Below, one piece after another: positions 1-9,282 of a stretch of 64,000 nucleotides of DNA (position 1 is its first letter; every line of letters starts with the position of its first letter). Source of the DNA: Pseudomonas jessenii (lineage in GTDB: Bacteria > Pseudomonadota > Gammaproteobacteria > Pseudomonadales > Pseudomonadaceae); contig NZ_NIWT01000001.1 in the NCBI RefSeq assembly GCF_002236115.1, forward strand, positions 62,001 through 126,000. The letters run 5' to 3'. The notes below the pieces were generated by a model that was given only the letters and a program-made list of their open reading frames with translations, was not told where the DNA came from and ran no database searches. The position numbers were made by a program, and so were the translations under genes.

Positions 1-623
1 CTTTGTATGCCGCATTGCTCGAAGCCGAAATCATTCCCGAAAGTGAGCTGGAAACCTACGGTTCGGACGACAGCCGTCTCCCCATGTCCGGCATGGCCAC
101 CTATACCCCTGGCATGGAAATGTCCGGTGGTTCCTTGGGCCAGGGTTTGCCAATCGGGGTCGGCATGGCTTTGGGCCTGCGCCTGAAAAACAACCCAGCG
201 TGGGTTTTCAATTCAATGTCCGATGGCGAGTTGGATGAGGGCTCCACCTGGGAAGCCGCGCTGTCGGCGTCTCACCACAAGCTCAGCAACTTGATCGCGT
301 TGGTTGATCTCAACAAGCAGCAGGCAGACGGTAACTCTCACGAGATTCTTGAATTCGAACCACTGGTCGACAAGTGGCAGGCATTTGGCTGGCACGTCCA
401 GCGTGTCGATGGCAATGACCTCGCTGCGGTCGTCACCGCGTTCGACAATGCCATGTCTCTGACAGAACTCAAGCCACGGGTGATCCTGTTCGACACACTA
501 ATGGGCAAGAGCGTTGATTTCCTCGAAACCCGCGAGAAGAACCACTTTATCCGCGTTGACCAAGACGAGTGGCAAGCCGCGCTGAGCGTGCTTGATGCCA
601 ACTATGAGAAGGGGGGCTTCTAA
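1..623 (+). CDS. Transketolase, N-terminal (ThDP-binding) subunit, 5' partial
   Basis: The frame is open at the left edge, so the true start lies outside the window and roughly the first quarter is missing. The visible 206 residues carry the thiamine-diphosphate/Mg region of split transketolases: a Gly-rich GGSLGQGLPIGVGMA stretch followed by SDGELDEGSTWEAA and LIALVDLN. In this family the N-terminal subunit pairs with a separate C-terminal subunit, and that gene starts two bases after this stop. Split transketolases of this kind often sit in catabolic clusters for unusual sugars or sugar acids, for example the D-apiose route, rather than in the central pentose phosphate pathway. The substrate here cannot be read from the sequence. 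Confidence 0.9.
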   Translation, partial: LYAALLEAEIIPESELETYGSDDSRLPMSGMATYTPGMEMSGGSLGQGLPIGVGMALGLRLKNNPAWVFNSMSDGELDEGSTWEAALSASHHKLSNLIALVDLNKQQADGNSHEILEFEPLVDKWQAFGWHVQRVDGNDLAAVVTAFDNAMSLTELKPRVILFDTLMGKSVDFLETREKNHFIRVDQDEWQAALSVLDANYEKGGF

Positions 624-624
624 A

Positions 625-1626
625 ATGGGCGCCGACGCTAACAAAAAACCACGCCTGACCACCTCTGCCATGATCGCCTCCATCGCCAGTGAGGGGCAGC
701 GCACCGAAGCAGCTCCGTTTGGGCATGCCCTGGTCGCCGCTGCGCAGCAGGACTCCCGTATCGTTGGCATGACGGCTGACCTGTCCAAGTACACTGACCT
801 GCATATCTTTGCTCGGGATTTCCCTGAGCGTCACTTCCAGATGGGTATGGCTGAACAGCTGCTCATGGCTGCGGCTGGCGGTATGGCCAAGGAAGGTCTT
901 GTGCCTTTCGCGACGACCTACGCTGTGTTCGCCACTCGACGGGCTTATGACTTTATTCACCAAGTCATCGCAGAAGAAAACCTCAACGTGAAGATCTGCG
1001 CTGCACTGCCAGGCCTGACCACCGGTTACGGGCCAAGCCATCAGGCGACAGATGATCTTGCCCTGATGCGTGCCGTTCCGGGTCTAACTGTGATTGATCC
1101 CTGCGATGCGCTGGATACCGCTCAAGCGGTGGCTGAGATTGCAGCCTACAACGGGCCGGTTTATATGCGCCTGCTGCGGGGTAAGGTACCACTGGTGCTT
1201 GATCAGTATGACTATCGATTTGAGCTCGGCAAGGCGAAGCTGCTTAGGGGCGGGAAGGACGTCCTGATTATCTCCAGCGGCATCATGACGATGCGCGCCT
1301 TGGAGGTCGCTGAACTTCTGGGAGATGGCAGCGCCGACGTCGCAGTGCTTCATGTGCCGACTATCAAACCTTTGGACGAGGCGACGATCATTGAAGAGTG
1401 CCGTCGCAGCGGAAGGCTCGTCATCGTGGCCGAGAATCACAGCACTGTAGGTGGGCTAGGCGAGGCGGTTGCTTTGGCCTTGTTGAAGGCGCGAGTGCAT
1501 CCGGAGTTCAGGCAGATCGCTCTGCCGGACGCTTTCCTAGATGCCGGAGCGCTGCCCACACTGCATGATCGATACGGTATTTCGACAGCAACCATGGCCG
1601 CGAATATTCGTGTCTGGCTCGGCTGA
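625..1626 (+). CDS. Transketolase, C-terminal subunit
   Basis: The 333-residue protein has the pyrimidine-binding and C-terminal domains of transketolase. The MGMAEQ motif supplies the Glu that activates ThDP, and GLTTGYGPSHQATDDLALMRAVPGLTVIDP is the usual phosphate/sugar loop region. I chose the ATG at 625 because it follows the N-subunit stop by one base and has an AAGGGGGG-type ribosome site inside the end of the upstream gene. An in-frame ATG at 592 would overlap that gene needlessly. The two subunits should form one enzyme that moves a two-carbon ketol unit. Translational coupling with the upstream subunit is likely. Confidence 0.92.
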   Translation: MGADANKKPRLTTSAMIASIASEGQRTEAAPFGHALVAAAQQDSRIVGMTADLSKYTDLHIFARDFPERHFQMGMAEQLLMAAAGGMAKEGLVPFATTYAVFATRRAYDFIHQVIAEENLNVKICAALPGLTTGYGPSHQATDDLALMRAVPGLTVIDPCDALDTAQAVAEIAAYNGPVYMRLLRGKVPLVLDQYDYRFELGKAKLLRGGKDVLIISSGIMTMRALEVAELLGDGSADVAVLHVPTIKPLDEATIIEECRRSGRLVIVAENHSTVGGLGEAVALALLKARVHPEFRQIALPDAFLDAGALPTLHDRYGISTATMAANIRVWLG

Positions 1627-1637
1627 GGAGCATAACC

Positions 1638-2495
1638 ATGAAAGTCGCATTTATAGGTTTGGGTGCCATCGGCTTGCCAATGGCCGGTCAAATCAAGAAG
1701 GCCGGGCATACCGTAGCGGGTGTGGAACTGAGTGAAGCCGGGCAAGTGGCTGCTGAGGCGCAAGGCATACAGGCTACGGCAGATTGGCGGGTAGCGGTCG
1801 ATGCGGATGCGGTGGTGGTCATGGTCGCCACGCCATCGCAGCTGGCCGCGCTGGTACAGCAGTTTGATGAGGTCAGGCAAAGGCAACACTGGATCATCAT
1901 GAGTACCGTGGGCCCTGCTGCAGTCCGGGAGCAAGCAAGGAAGCTCGAAGCGAAGGGCGCAGTGGTCGTGGATGCACCTGTCACGGGTGGAGTTGCTCGC
2001 GCGCAAACAGGCAGCCTGCTCATTTTTGCGTCCGGATCGGAGCGGGCGATTGCCTATGTTCAACCGGTTCTAAGTGCTATGGGTCAGGTGAAAGCTGCTG
2101 GCGTGAAAATCGGGGACGGGCAGGCCATTAAAGTGGTGAACCAACACCTTTGCTCAGTGCACCTGGTAGCTGCTGCCGAAGCGCTTAGTCTTGCGCGCTC
2201 GCTTCAGCTAGATCAAGCGCATGTACTGGATCTGGTTCAACACGGAGCTGGTGGTTCTTGGATGCTATCAGATCGTGGGCCGCGCATGCTCGAGGGCACC
2301 GACACCCGCGTGACCAGCATGGTAGACATCTTCGTCAAGGATAGCGGTTTGGTTGCCGAGGCGGCTAAAGCTTGCAGTGCGGAAGTCCCACTTCTCGACA
2401 TCGCCCACACGCGTTTTTTGCAAGCTTCTGAGACAGGTCTGGGGCGGCGGGATGACAGCCGAGTGATCGAAACCTGGGAGCATCAAACTGCCTGA
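1638..2495 (+). CDS. 3-hydroxyisobutyrate-dehydrogenase-family enzyme, L-threonate dehydrogenase-like
   Basis: This 285-residue beta-hydroxyacid dehydrogenase has an N-terminal Rossmann motif GLGAIGLPMA (residues 7-16), the substrate motif DAPVTGG (112-118) and a catalytic Lys (K165) in AIKVVNQ. The GDGQAIKVVNQHL context resembles LtnD-type L-threonate dehydrogenases and the related apionate oxidoisomerase more than valine-pathway HIBDH. It starts 11 bases after the transketolase C subunit behind a GAGGAG site, so it is in the same operon. An NAD(P)-dependent oxidation of a C4/C5 sugar acid feeding the transketolase is a reasonable inference. The exact substrate is not known. Confidence 0.82.
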   Translation: MKVAFIGLGAIGLPMAGQIKKAGHTVAGVELSEAGQVAAEAQGIQATADWRVAVDADAVVVMVATPSQLAALVQQFDEVRQRQHWIIMSTVGPAAVREQARKLEAKGAVVVDAPVTGGVARAQTGSLLIFASGSERAIAYVQPVLSAMGQVKAAGVKIGDGQAIKVVNQHLCSVHLVAAAEALSLARSLQLDQAHVLDLVQHGAGGSWMLSDRGPRMLEGTDTRVTSMVDIFVKDSGLVAEAAKACSAEVPLLDIAHTRFLQASETGLGRRDDSRVIETWEHQTA

Positions 2496-2565
2496 AAAGA
2501 CGATTAACGAAGGGTAGTCCTAGCGGCTACCTACTTACAAAAACAATAAATGTTCGGAGTCTGCC

Positions 2566-3912
2566 ATGAGCAATACTCATACGGCGTCATCTCAGCCTAA
2601 AAACAAGGCGGGTAAGGTCTCATTTGCCTCGATGATCGGATCGGCAGTTGAGAGTTATGACTTCTTTATCTACGGCACTGCTGCAGCGGGTTGGTTCGGC
2701 CAAGTTTTCTTCCATACCACCGAGCCTATTGTAGGCATTCTCGCCGCGTTCGCGACGATGGCGGTCGGATTTTTCATGCGCCCGCTTGGAGGCTATTTAG
2801 CCGGTCACTACGGAGACCGCCTGGGCCGCAAGACTGTTCTACTTTGGTCGCTGCTGGCGATGGGCGGGGCAACGGTACTCATTGGCGCCTTGCCGACTTA
2901 CGAGCAGGTCGGTGTAATTGCTCCCATTCTTCTGATCCTTCTACGAATGATTCAAGGCATTGGATTTGGTGCCGAATGGGGCGGTGCCGTCCTTATGGCA
3001 TGTGAACATGCCCCAGCGCACCATAGAGGGTTTTTCGGTGCGGTGCCGCAAATTGGCATCCCTTTGGGTCTGTTGATGGCAAACGGAGCTTTCCTTGTGT
3101 CCACAGCCCTGTTTGAGGGTGACTGGGTCTGGCGCGCTCCTTTCCTGGTCTCGGTGGTGATGGTTGGCGTGGGGATGTACATCCGTCTTGGCGTGAGTGA
3201 GTCCCCAGATTTCGAAAAGGCCAAAGCTGATAACACCTTGGTGAAACAACCGGCATTGCAGGTAATTCGCGAAGACTGGCGCAAAGTTCTGCAAATTGCC
3301 GGCGCTCGACTGGCGGAAACAGGTGGGTATTATATTGCTACGAGCTTTATGCTTTCTTACGTCCTTTTGGCGAACGTTGCCCCGAAAGAAAACGTACTGT
3401 GGGGCACTATGATCGGCTCTGCATTGGGATTGGTAAGTCATCTGCTTTATGGGGCGTGGAGTGACCGAATTGGGCGTAAACCCGTATTCCTCCTAGGTAC
3501 TATCTTCACGATAGCGTTTGGAATACCGATGTTCATGATGATCAACAGTGGTGTTGTCGTCATGATTGTTGCTGCGGTGGCTATCGCACTGCTCCTCAGT
3601 CACGATCCGATTTTTGCAGTCGAAGCGAGTTGGTTCACCGAGCAATTCCCCCCAGAAGTGCGCTCCTCCGGTATCTCGCTGGGTTATAACTGCGCATCTC
3701 TCATCGCAGGCACGCTCCCTTTCATCGCCACTGCATTGTTCTCTCAGGTCGGTTGGATTGGCCCTGCGCTTCTTTTCAGTCTGCTTGGCGTAATCTCAAC
3801 AATGTGTGCGCTCAAGATGCGTGAGACAGCCCCAGTTAAAGTGGAGGCCTTGGGCGAGTCGCCCCCTGTGGGCAAGGGTAATGTCCTCGCAACGGCAGCA
3901 GTGCGTCACTGA
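2566..3912 (+). CDS. MFS transporter, metabolite:H+ symporter (MHS) family
   Basis: This 448-residue protein has about twelve hydrophobic segments. The MHS signature IGSAVESYDFFIYG lies near residues 25-37 and GDRLGRK follows between helices 2 and 3. Family members carry shikimate, dicarboxylates, betaines or other organic acids with protons across the inner membrane. It follows the dehydrogenase by 70 bases and is the last gene before a strong terminator, so it probably imports the acid handled by the three upstream enzymes. The N-terminus is hydrophilic, as usual for this family. Confidence 0.88.
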   Translation: MSNTHTASSQPKNKAGKVSFASMIGSAVESYDFFIYGTAAAGWFGQVFFHTTEPIVGILAAFATMAVGFFMRPLGGYLAGHYGDRLGRKTVLLWSLLAMGGATVLIGALPTYEQVGVIAPILLILLRMIQGIGFGAEWGGAVLMACEHAPAHHRGFFGAVPQIGIPLGLLMANGAFLVSTALFEGDWVWRAPFLVSVVMVGVGMYIRLGVSESPDFEKAKADNTLVKQPALQVIREDWRKVLQIAGARLAETGGYYIATSFMLSYVLLANVAPKENVLWGTMIGSALGLVSHLLYGAWSDRIGRKPVFLLGTIFTIAFGIPMFMMINSGVVVMIVAAVAIALLLSHDPIFAVEASWFTEQFPPEVRSSGISLGYNCASLIAGTLPFIATALFSQVGWIGPALLFSLLGVISTMCALKMRETAPVKVEALGESPPVGKGNVLATAAVRH

Positions 3913-3957
3913 TTGACATGCCGGTCAACGGAAGGCCGGCAGTCACTTTGGTTCTCT

Positions 3958-4038
3958 GGCCGCGCGACGGTTGAGCCCTGGGTTACCAAGTGATTATCGG
4001 TTTGAGTACAAAAAAGGGCCTTCCCAGGGCCCTTTTTT
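3958..4038 (+). repeat. mvaT/mvaU-type 3'-end repeat, copy A, with terminator
   Basis: This is a direct repeat of the last codons of an MvaT/MvaU-family gene (degenerate ...ATVEPWVTK-stop, stop at 3991-3993), then the conserved 3' flank GGTTTGAGTACAA and a hairpin. The hairpin at 4010-4038 is AAAAAAGGGCC, a 7-base loop, GGCCCTTTTTT. It should terminate the upstream MHS-transporter operon. No upstream part of the mvaT-like gene remains. Four further copies lie at 6375, 25812, 57425 and 62381, all in the same orientation. Confidence 0.75.
4010..4038 (+). terminator. Intrinsic terminator of repeat copy A
   Basis: An 11-bp stem of A-tract plus GGGCC pairs with GGCCC plus T-tract around a 7-base loop. 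The flanking A and T runs let it work in both directions. Confidence 0.8.
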
Positions 4039-4224
4039 GTGCGCCCCTGTTTCTTCAAGCGATGCTTTCCAGTTGTTCTCGAATAGCGATTTGTACAACC
4101 GAAGGTAGCGTTCAGAAAATACAGATGCGAATACGTATCGAATGCTGATGACGTGGTATACCATGCGCCGCAATTTATTGGCACGTATGCCGTTCCATTT
4201 GGCTATTTTCTCAAGGTTTCCAAA

Positions 4225-6343
4225 ATGCGTCGTACTCTGGTTTCTATCTGTATGCTTCAGGCGATTTCCGCATCCTCTTGGGCGGAGCAAGCCATAATCG
4301 ATAAAGCCAGTCTGGAGTTACAAGCGACAGACATCGTTGGCACAGCTGACTTTGAAACGGCCTTGGGGCCGGTTGATGGATATCGTGCGACGCGCTCGGC
4401 CAGCGCAACGCGTACAGATACCTCAATCCACGAAACACCACAATCCATCACTGTGGTGCCCAAGGATGTTGTGGAGGACATCAGTGCCACCCGATTGCAG
4501 GACGCGCTCGATTACGCCGGCGGGGTGGGGCGGGCCAATAACTTTGGCGGCCAGGGCCTGACTACGTTCACGGTTCGTGGATTTACTACCGGCGAGTTTT
4601 ACCGCAACGGATTTCCAATCAACCGTGGTTATCCGAACATGCCGGATGCAAACACTATCGAGCGGCTCGAAGTGCTGCGCGGGCCGGCGACCATGCTCTA
4701 TGGCCGAGGCGATCCCGGCGGCACGTTCAACGTCATCTCCAAACAACCTCTGGCCGTTCCTACGGTAACGTTGGGTAGCCAACTCGATGACCAAGGGATG
4801 CAACGCGGCACCCTGGATGCTTCTGGCCCGCTCGACGAAGAGGGGCGCCTGGCCTATCGCCTGAACGTAGTGGGTGAGGGCGGTGATACCTTTCGCGATC
4901 ATGTCGAAACCGAACGCTACGGCGTAACGCCGGTACTTGCCTGGCAGGCCACCCATGACACCAAGGTGATTTTCGAAGGCGATTTCATGCGCAATAACCA
5001 CCCGCTTGATCGCGGCGTGACGCGCTATTCGAATCAGATTGGCACTGCGTCCCGCGATACCTTCTTCGGCGAAAAAGACGTTGGCAATCTGCACAACGAC
5101 AACAACATGGCGCAGCTGCGATTCGAACACCTGCTGAGCGATAACTGGACATTGGGCGGCGGTTTCCAATGGCTCGATGGCACCCTTGCAGGCAATGCCG
5201 TCGAGGCCAATGGTGTCGCGGCTGACGGGCGCACCCTGGGTCGTAACTTCAACTACCGCAAGCTGGAGTGGACGGATAAGGACACCCAGCTCAACCTGAC
5301 CGGACATTTCACCGCAGGCGGTTTTGATCACACCCTGTTGACCGGCGTCGAGTACGAGGATTACGACTACAAGTCGATCATTCAGCGCTCCAGCGGCGCG
5401 GTGAGTGCCTACCCGATCGATATCTTCGACCCGGTGTACGGTCAGCCGCGTCCAGCCTTGACCCGCACCCCGACCAACGACAACGAAAACCTACGCCGCT
5501 TTCGTCCAGGATCAAGTGGCCTTGACCGAGCGTTTGAAGCTCTTGGCCGGAGCACGTTTCGAACGCTTCAAGCATGACTACGAAACCTTTGTGCCAGGCG
5601 GTAGAAGCTGGGAGGCCAGCGACAATGCCGTGACCCCGCGTGTAGGGTTGACCTATGACCTGACTGACACCGTGGCGCTCTACGCCAATACGGCTCGCTC
5701 GTTCAAACCCAATACAGGTGCCAGTCGCCAAGGCGGAGGCTTTGACCCGGAAAAGGGTAAATCGTATGAACTCGGCGTCAAGTGGGATGCACTAGACAAT
5801 CAGTTGAGTGTCGAGGCGGCGATCTACCAAATTGAAAAGCGCAATGTGCTCACCACCGATCCAGTGGACTCGTCCTTCAGCGTGGCTGCCGGCGAGGTGC
5901 GCAGCCGAGGTTTCGACCTGAACGTCGCCGGCAACCTGACCCCGCAATGGCGGGTGATTGGCGGCTACGCCTATGTCGACGCCGAGGTGACCAAGGACAA
6001 CGTCATCCAGTCAGGCACACGACTGATGAACATTCCACAGAACAGTTTCAGCCTGCTCAACGTCTATGAGTTCCAGGATGGCGCATTCAAGGGGCTGGGG
6101 CTTGGCACAGGGCTCAAGTACGTCGATGAGCGTGCAGGGCAAACGGCCAACACGGCGTTTTCGATGGGCAGCTACACCGTTGTCGATCTACTGAGCTACT
6201 ACAAGGTCAACGACAAAGTCAGGCTCAATCTAGATGTGAAAAATCTAACTGACGAAGACTATGAGGAAGGGGCATTTGGCAACGTTTACGCCTATCCAGG
6301 GGCGCCGAGAACCGTGCAGGTCGGTATTTCATATACGTTGTAA
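4225..6343 (+). pseudogene. TonB-dependent siderophore receptor, frameshifted near 5490
   Basis: Two overlapping frames together encode one outer-membrane receptor of about 700 residues. The first half starts at ATG 4225 (AAGG eight bases upstream) with a signal peptide. It carries the plug domain (HETPQSITVVPKD, IERLEVLRGPATMLYGRGDPGG) and early barrel strands. Near 5485-5495 the reading frame breaks: the natural continuation TYAAFVQDQVALTERL is in another frame and runs to the stop at 6343, ending in VQVGISYTL. No N-terminal signalling (STN) domain is present. It is either a true pseudogene or carries one indel error. It sits alone between repeat copies A and B with no siderophore genes, and no convincing Fur box was found upstream. 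Confidence 0.85.
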
Positions 6344-6374
6344 TTCGCTTCGGTGGGGAGTATTTCATGTTGTG

Positions 6375-6464
6375 AAAGCTCGACACGGCTCCGCAACCAT
6401 TGTGTCTTGGCTGACCAAGTGACTTTGGTTTGAGTACAAGAAAGGGCCCATCGAGTGCCCTTTT
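6375..6464 (+). repeat. mvaT/mvaU-type 3'-end repeat, copy B, with terminator
   Basis: The final fifteen codons of an MvaT/MvaU-like gene (KARHGSATIVSWLTK, stop at 6420-6422) are followed by TTTGGTTTGAGTACAA and a short hairpin at 6441-6464 (AAAGGGC...GCCCTTT). The upstream gene body is absent: the TonB receptor pseudogene ends 31 bases before. The terminator now serves that receptor. Confidence 0.82.
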
Positions 6465-6542
6465 GTTACGCGCTATGAAGCTTTCCCACGTCTAGCCCAT
6501 GCCCAAAGCCCGCAAAAGCGAGCCTTAGTTTCCAAGCCAGAC

Positions 6543-6779
6543 TTACGATTGGCGTGCAGTCAACGCCGAGTAGCTGTTCATCAAGTTGCGATAGTTCGGA
6601 ATGCGCTGGGATAAGAGGTTACCTAGACCTTCGATGTCGTTCCGCCAGTCACGCTGTAGCTCACAGGCCACCGAAAACCAGTTCATCATTAGAGCTCCGG
6701 CCTGTGTCAAGCGGTTTCAAGCTGCCTGCTGCACAGTGGTGTTAAACGTGCCGGAAGAGTCGGTCACCACGAACACTTC
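6543..6779 (-). pseudogene. YcaC-family hydrolase (isochorismatase superfamily), C-terminal fragment with internal stop
   Basis: Read on the - strand, 79 codons match the C-terminal third of YcaC-type hydrolases: VFVVTDSSGTFN, then an internal TGA where family members have the Trp of SAWDRM, then MMNWFSVACELQRDWRNDI and IPNYRNLMNSYS, ending at TAA (6543-6545). The N-terminal two thirds, with the catalytic Cys, are missing. The fragment lies directly downstream of repeat copy B. The identification is from family memory and the alignment is unbroken apart from the stop. It should be non-functional. Confidence 0.8.
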
Positions 6780-6931
6780 CCGCCAAGAGCACGTAAATCA
6801 TTACCTAATCGTTAACATCGGTGGGTGCTGTCAGCTGCTGTGAACATAGATCCAAACTGGGAACGTTGCCAGCGACGCTTAAAAAGAGCGCTTGATGTTA
6901 AAGTGCGAGATTTCTAACGACGGGTGAAAAA

Positions 6932-7510
6932 ATGAAGTGGGTATGGATCGCGTTTTTCGTTTTTGGATGCACCGTGTCTGGCTTTCTAGGGCTCACGGCA
7001 GGAATAAACCTAAACCCATCTTCAACTGTCAAATTCGTTCCAGATTGGGGAAGCGTTGGTGATTGGGTATCTGGTATCGGAGCTCTTTTCGCCGTTCTTG
7101 TGACGCTTTGGCTTGCAGATAAACAACGTAGAGAAGACGTCGAAAGCGTCAAAGTTGACGTACGCGCTGCGATTCTCGATAACGGTATGGGCGGTTGGTT
7201 TATGGCCGTTACTTTAATTTCGGACGGTAACCGCAATGCCAAAGTTACCTCTCTGTCAGTGCATTCACCTCATGCCAGTAAATATTTGGCGGTAACAAAC
7301 TATGGATTCGGGTCGGACATGTTGCCTGCCTCATTGTCTTACGGCGATAGCATTTCATTACACCTTCCTCATGGCTTCGAGCGACAAATCAAAAGCTTCG
7401 TCCATGAGCATTGCGGCGGCAGGGTAGGAGGATTGAAGGTTGTCGCACGCACCTCTCTTCACGAATTCAGTGGTGTAGTCCATCCAAATTTGCTGTCGCT
7501 AAACGATTGA
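6932..7510 (+). CDS. Uncharacterised membrane-anchored protein
   Basis: I do not recognise this 192-residue protein. It begins with a hydrophobic segment (residues 3-24) and has a second one (about 48-63) followed at once by the charged stretch ADKQRREDVESVKVDV. The layout is therefore an N-terminal hairpin of two membrane helices plus a C-terminal soluble domain of about 125 residues, rich in beta-type sequence. Only a weak ribosome site (GGGTG) precedes the ATG. Base composition is more AT-rich than the catabolic genes around it. Short two-helix proteins with a DWVSGIGALFAV-type helix occur as orphans on islands. No function can be assigned. Confidence 0.6.
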   Translation: MKWVWIAFFVFGCTVSGFLGLTAGINLNPSSTVKFVPDWGSVGDWVSGIGALFAVLVTLWLADKQRREDVESVKVDVRAAILDNGMGGWFMAVTLISDGNRNAKVTSLSVHSPHASKYLAVTNYGFGSDMLPASLSYGDSISLHLPHGFERQIKSFVHEHCGGRVGGLKVVARTSLHEFSGVVHPNLLSLND

Positions 7511-7641
7511 TTTGCGTATTCGACCAGCTTTTTCACCATCTCCCCTGAATAGAATTGTTATTTTTAACCGTAAATATATGATTATTACGATTTTCTAACT
7601 CTCAGCATGCGAGATAATCTGCTATTGCTTCAGGCAAATCA

Positions 7642-8019
7642 CTAAGCTTGGCTTGGTAAAGTATCAAACATTTGCTCGTAAAGCTGTTCGTAATCATCAA
7701 ACCTATGCACAGTTTGGATCGTCATTGTTTTGTTTTGAAGTAATAAGCACTGTACCTCTCCACCAATACAGGCGCGCTCAGGCAAAGAGAGCGCACTGTC
7801 CTCCGTGCGTTGGAGCCCCATATGCGGTACTGTGTCACGTGCTCCCACCGGCTTCGGTTGTTCAACGTTCAATATCGAGCAAACCGCGTCTGCCTCCGTC
7901 CTAACCTTGAAGACACTATGCTTGCTAACTGAGCCTCCCTCTAAAGGATCGACGACCCTGTATCGCTTGCTACCATCCTCCAGTGTGGTGGTCTCAATCA
8001 CTCTGAATCTTGTTTGCAT
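7642..8019 (-). CDS. Hypothetical protein
   Basis: This is a 125-residue protein of unknown family. I prefer the ATG at 8019 (MQTRFRVIETTTLEDGSKRY...) over a GTG ten codons upstream, because the charged beta-rich stretch FRVIETTTLEDGSKRYRVVD looks like a natural N-terminal domain. Neither start has a strong ribosome site. There is no signal peptide or membrane segment. It is a single gene between the orphan membrane protein and a LysR gene, in the same AT-richer patch. It may be an island cargo gene. Confidence 0.45.
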   Translation of the reverse strand: MQTRFRVIETTTLEDGSKRYRVVDPLEGGSVSKHSVFKVRTEADAVCSILNVEQPKPVGARDTVPHMGLQRTEDSALSLPERACIGGEVQCLLLQNKTMTIQTVHRFDDYEQLYEQMFDTLPSQA

Positions 8020-8346
8020 GGTTACATTGGTGAGCGCTACAGCTATCACGATGACGGGAAGTTATTAAATATTATGGCGTCGACATGATTACTGCTAAAG
8101 CATGATTCAATGATTTCGGTAACTTTTTTGGTGTTCATTGCGAGTGAGAGTCTATAGCTGCGGACGAAGAAAAACATTTTTTCGCTGCCTCATCTAAGTG
8201 GTAATCAATCGCCGGGTTTTGATCTTGTTCGCCCAAGGAGTATGGCAAAACGACGATTTACATGGCCAAAATTTGAAAGTTCTGGAGCGCGGCCAGGCGA
8301 TTGGGTAGAATGGAGTAACAGAAGAATAAACCTCCAAGAGGTTAAA

Positions 8347-9246
8347 ATGAGAAGCTTTCCGTTACCTCCGTTGAATAGCCTTATCGCGTTTGAGTCTGCT
8401 GCGCGCAACCTCAGCTTTACCCAAGCGTCAATTGAGTTGAATGTTACTCAGGGGGCCGTGAGCAAACAGATTAAGTTGCTGGAAGAGTATCTTGGCAAAG
8501 AACTCTTACATAGAAGTACAAAAAAAATGGAGTTGACCCTAGCTGGTTTGGAGTACTACGACGTAGTTAGGAAGTCACTTTTAATTTTGGCGGAAGGCAC
8601 AGAAAAAATTCGCGGGGTGCATGGGAGCCAAGAGCTTACGGTCGCAGCCACCACGGCGATGGCATCTCTATGGCTCATGCCGAAGGTCTCCACGTTTCAG
8701 GCCTTAAATGAAGACGTCGAGCTCAGAATCGTTGCCTCAGATAATTTAAGAGAGACGGCTCAATACGATATTGTTTTGAACTATCTGCGTGACCCACCGC
8801 GTGGTTGCAAGGCCACAGCATTGTTTGACGAAGAGATTTTTCCTGTATGCAGTCCTGAATATCTACGCAAAAACCCTAACCTTACTACCCCTGAAAGCTT
8901 ATCTGAATGCACCTGGCTTTATCTTGAAGAGATGCAAAAGGATTGGCTCGGTTGGCCAGAGTGGTTTGATGGGTTGGGAATACCTGCCCCAGTGCCGAAG
9001 CGCAAACTAAAAATCAATAGCTACTCCATGCTGCTGCAATCCTGTCTGGACGGGCAGGGTGTTGCACTTGGATGGTCATATCTCGTCGATGATTATCTGC
9101 GGAATGGAATGCTGATAAAGCCAATGGAACGCGTGCTGAAAACTGGTTCAAAATTCTGGCTCATCGAGTCCGAAAGCTACACCCGCAACCAGAAAGGCGT
9201 TGATAAATTTCGCAATTGGTTGATCGACAAAATCCCGCACATGTAA
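8347..9246 (+). CDS. LysR-family transcriptional regulator (GcvA-like)
   Basis: This 299-residue regulator has an N-terminal winged helix (LPPLNSLIAFESAARNLSF, then LNVTQGAVSKQIKLLEE), as in the GcvA subgroup, and a LysR substrate domain. The ATG at 8347 is preceded by AGAGG at 8336-8340. A longer in-frame start at 8242 would add an unusual 35-residue leader. It is convergent with the cupin/MFS pair and sits at the edge of the Rieske block, so it is a candidate regulator of that block. Confidence 0.88.
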   Translation: MRSFPLPPLNSLIAFESAARNLSFTQASIELNVTQGAVSKQIKLLEEYLGKELLHRSTKKMELTLAGLEYYDVVRKSLLILAEGTEKIRGVHGSQELTVAATTAMASLWLMPKVSTFQALNEDVELRIVASDNLRETAQYDIVLNYLRDPPRGCKATALFDEEIFPVCSPEYLRKNPNLTTPESLSECTWLYLEEMQKDWLGWPEWFDGLGIPAPVPKRKLKINSYSMLLQSCLDGQGVALGWSYLVDDYLRNGMLIKPMERVLKTGSKFWLIESESYTRNQKGVDKFRNWLIDKIPHM

Positions 9247-9253
9247 ATTCTAA

Positions 9254-9280
9254 AGGCGCCATCTAGGCGCCTCTTGATTA
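9254..9280. terminator. Hairpin between convergent genes
   Basis: GGCGCC, a short loop and GGCGCC form a palindromic stem followed by CTCTTGATT. It lies between the stop of the LysR gene (+) and the stop of the cupin gene (-), so it could serve both. The U-tract is weak. Confidence 0.4.
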
Positions 9281-9282
9281 AC

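Noticed and set aside
4100..4160. Possible Fur box upstream of the TonB receptor
   Set aside because: The best 19-base window matches the GATAATGATAATCATTATC consensus at only about seven positions.
4423..5331. 302-residue - strand frame opposite the TonB receptor
   Set aside because: It mirrors a clearly coding + strand gene and has no family features; GC-rich antisense frames are common here.
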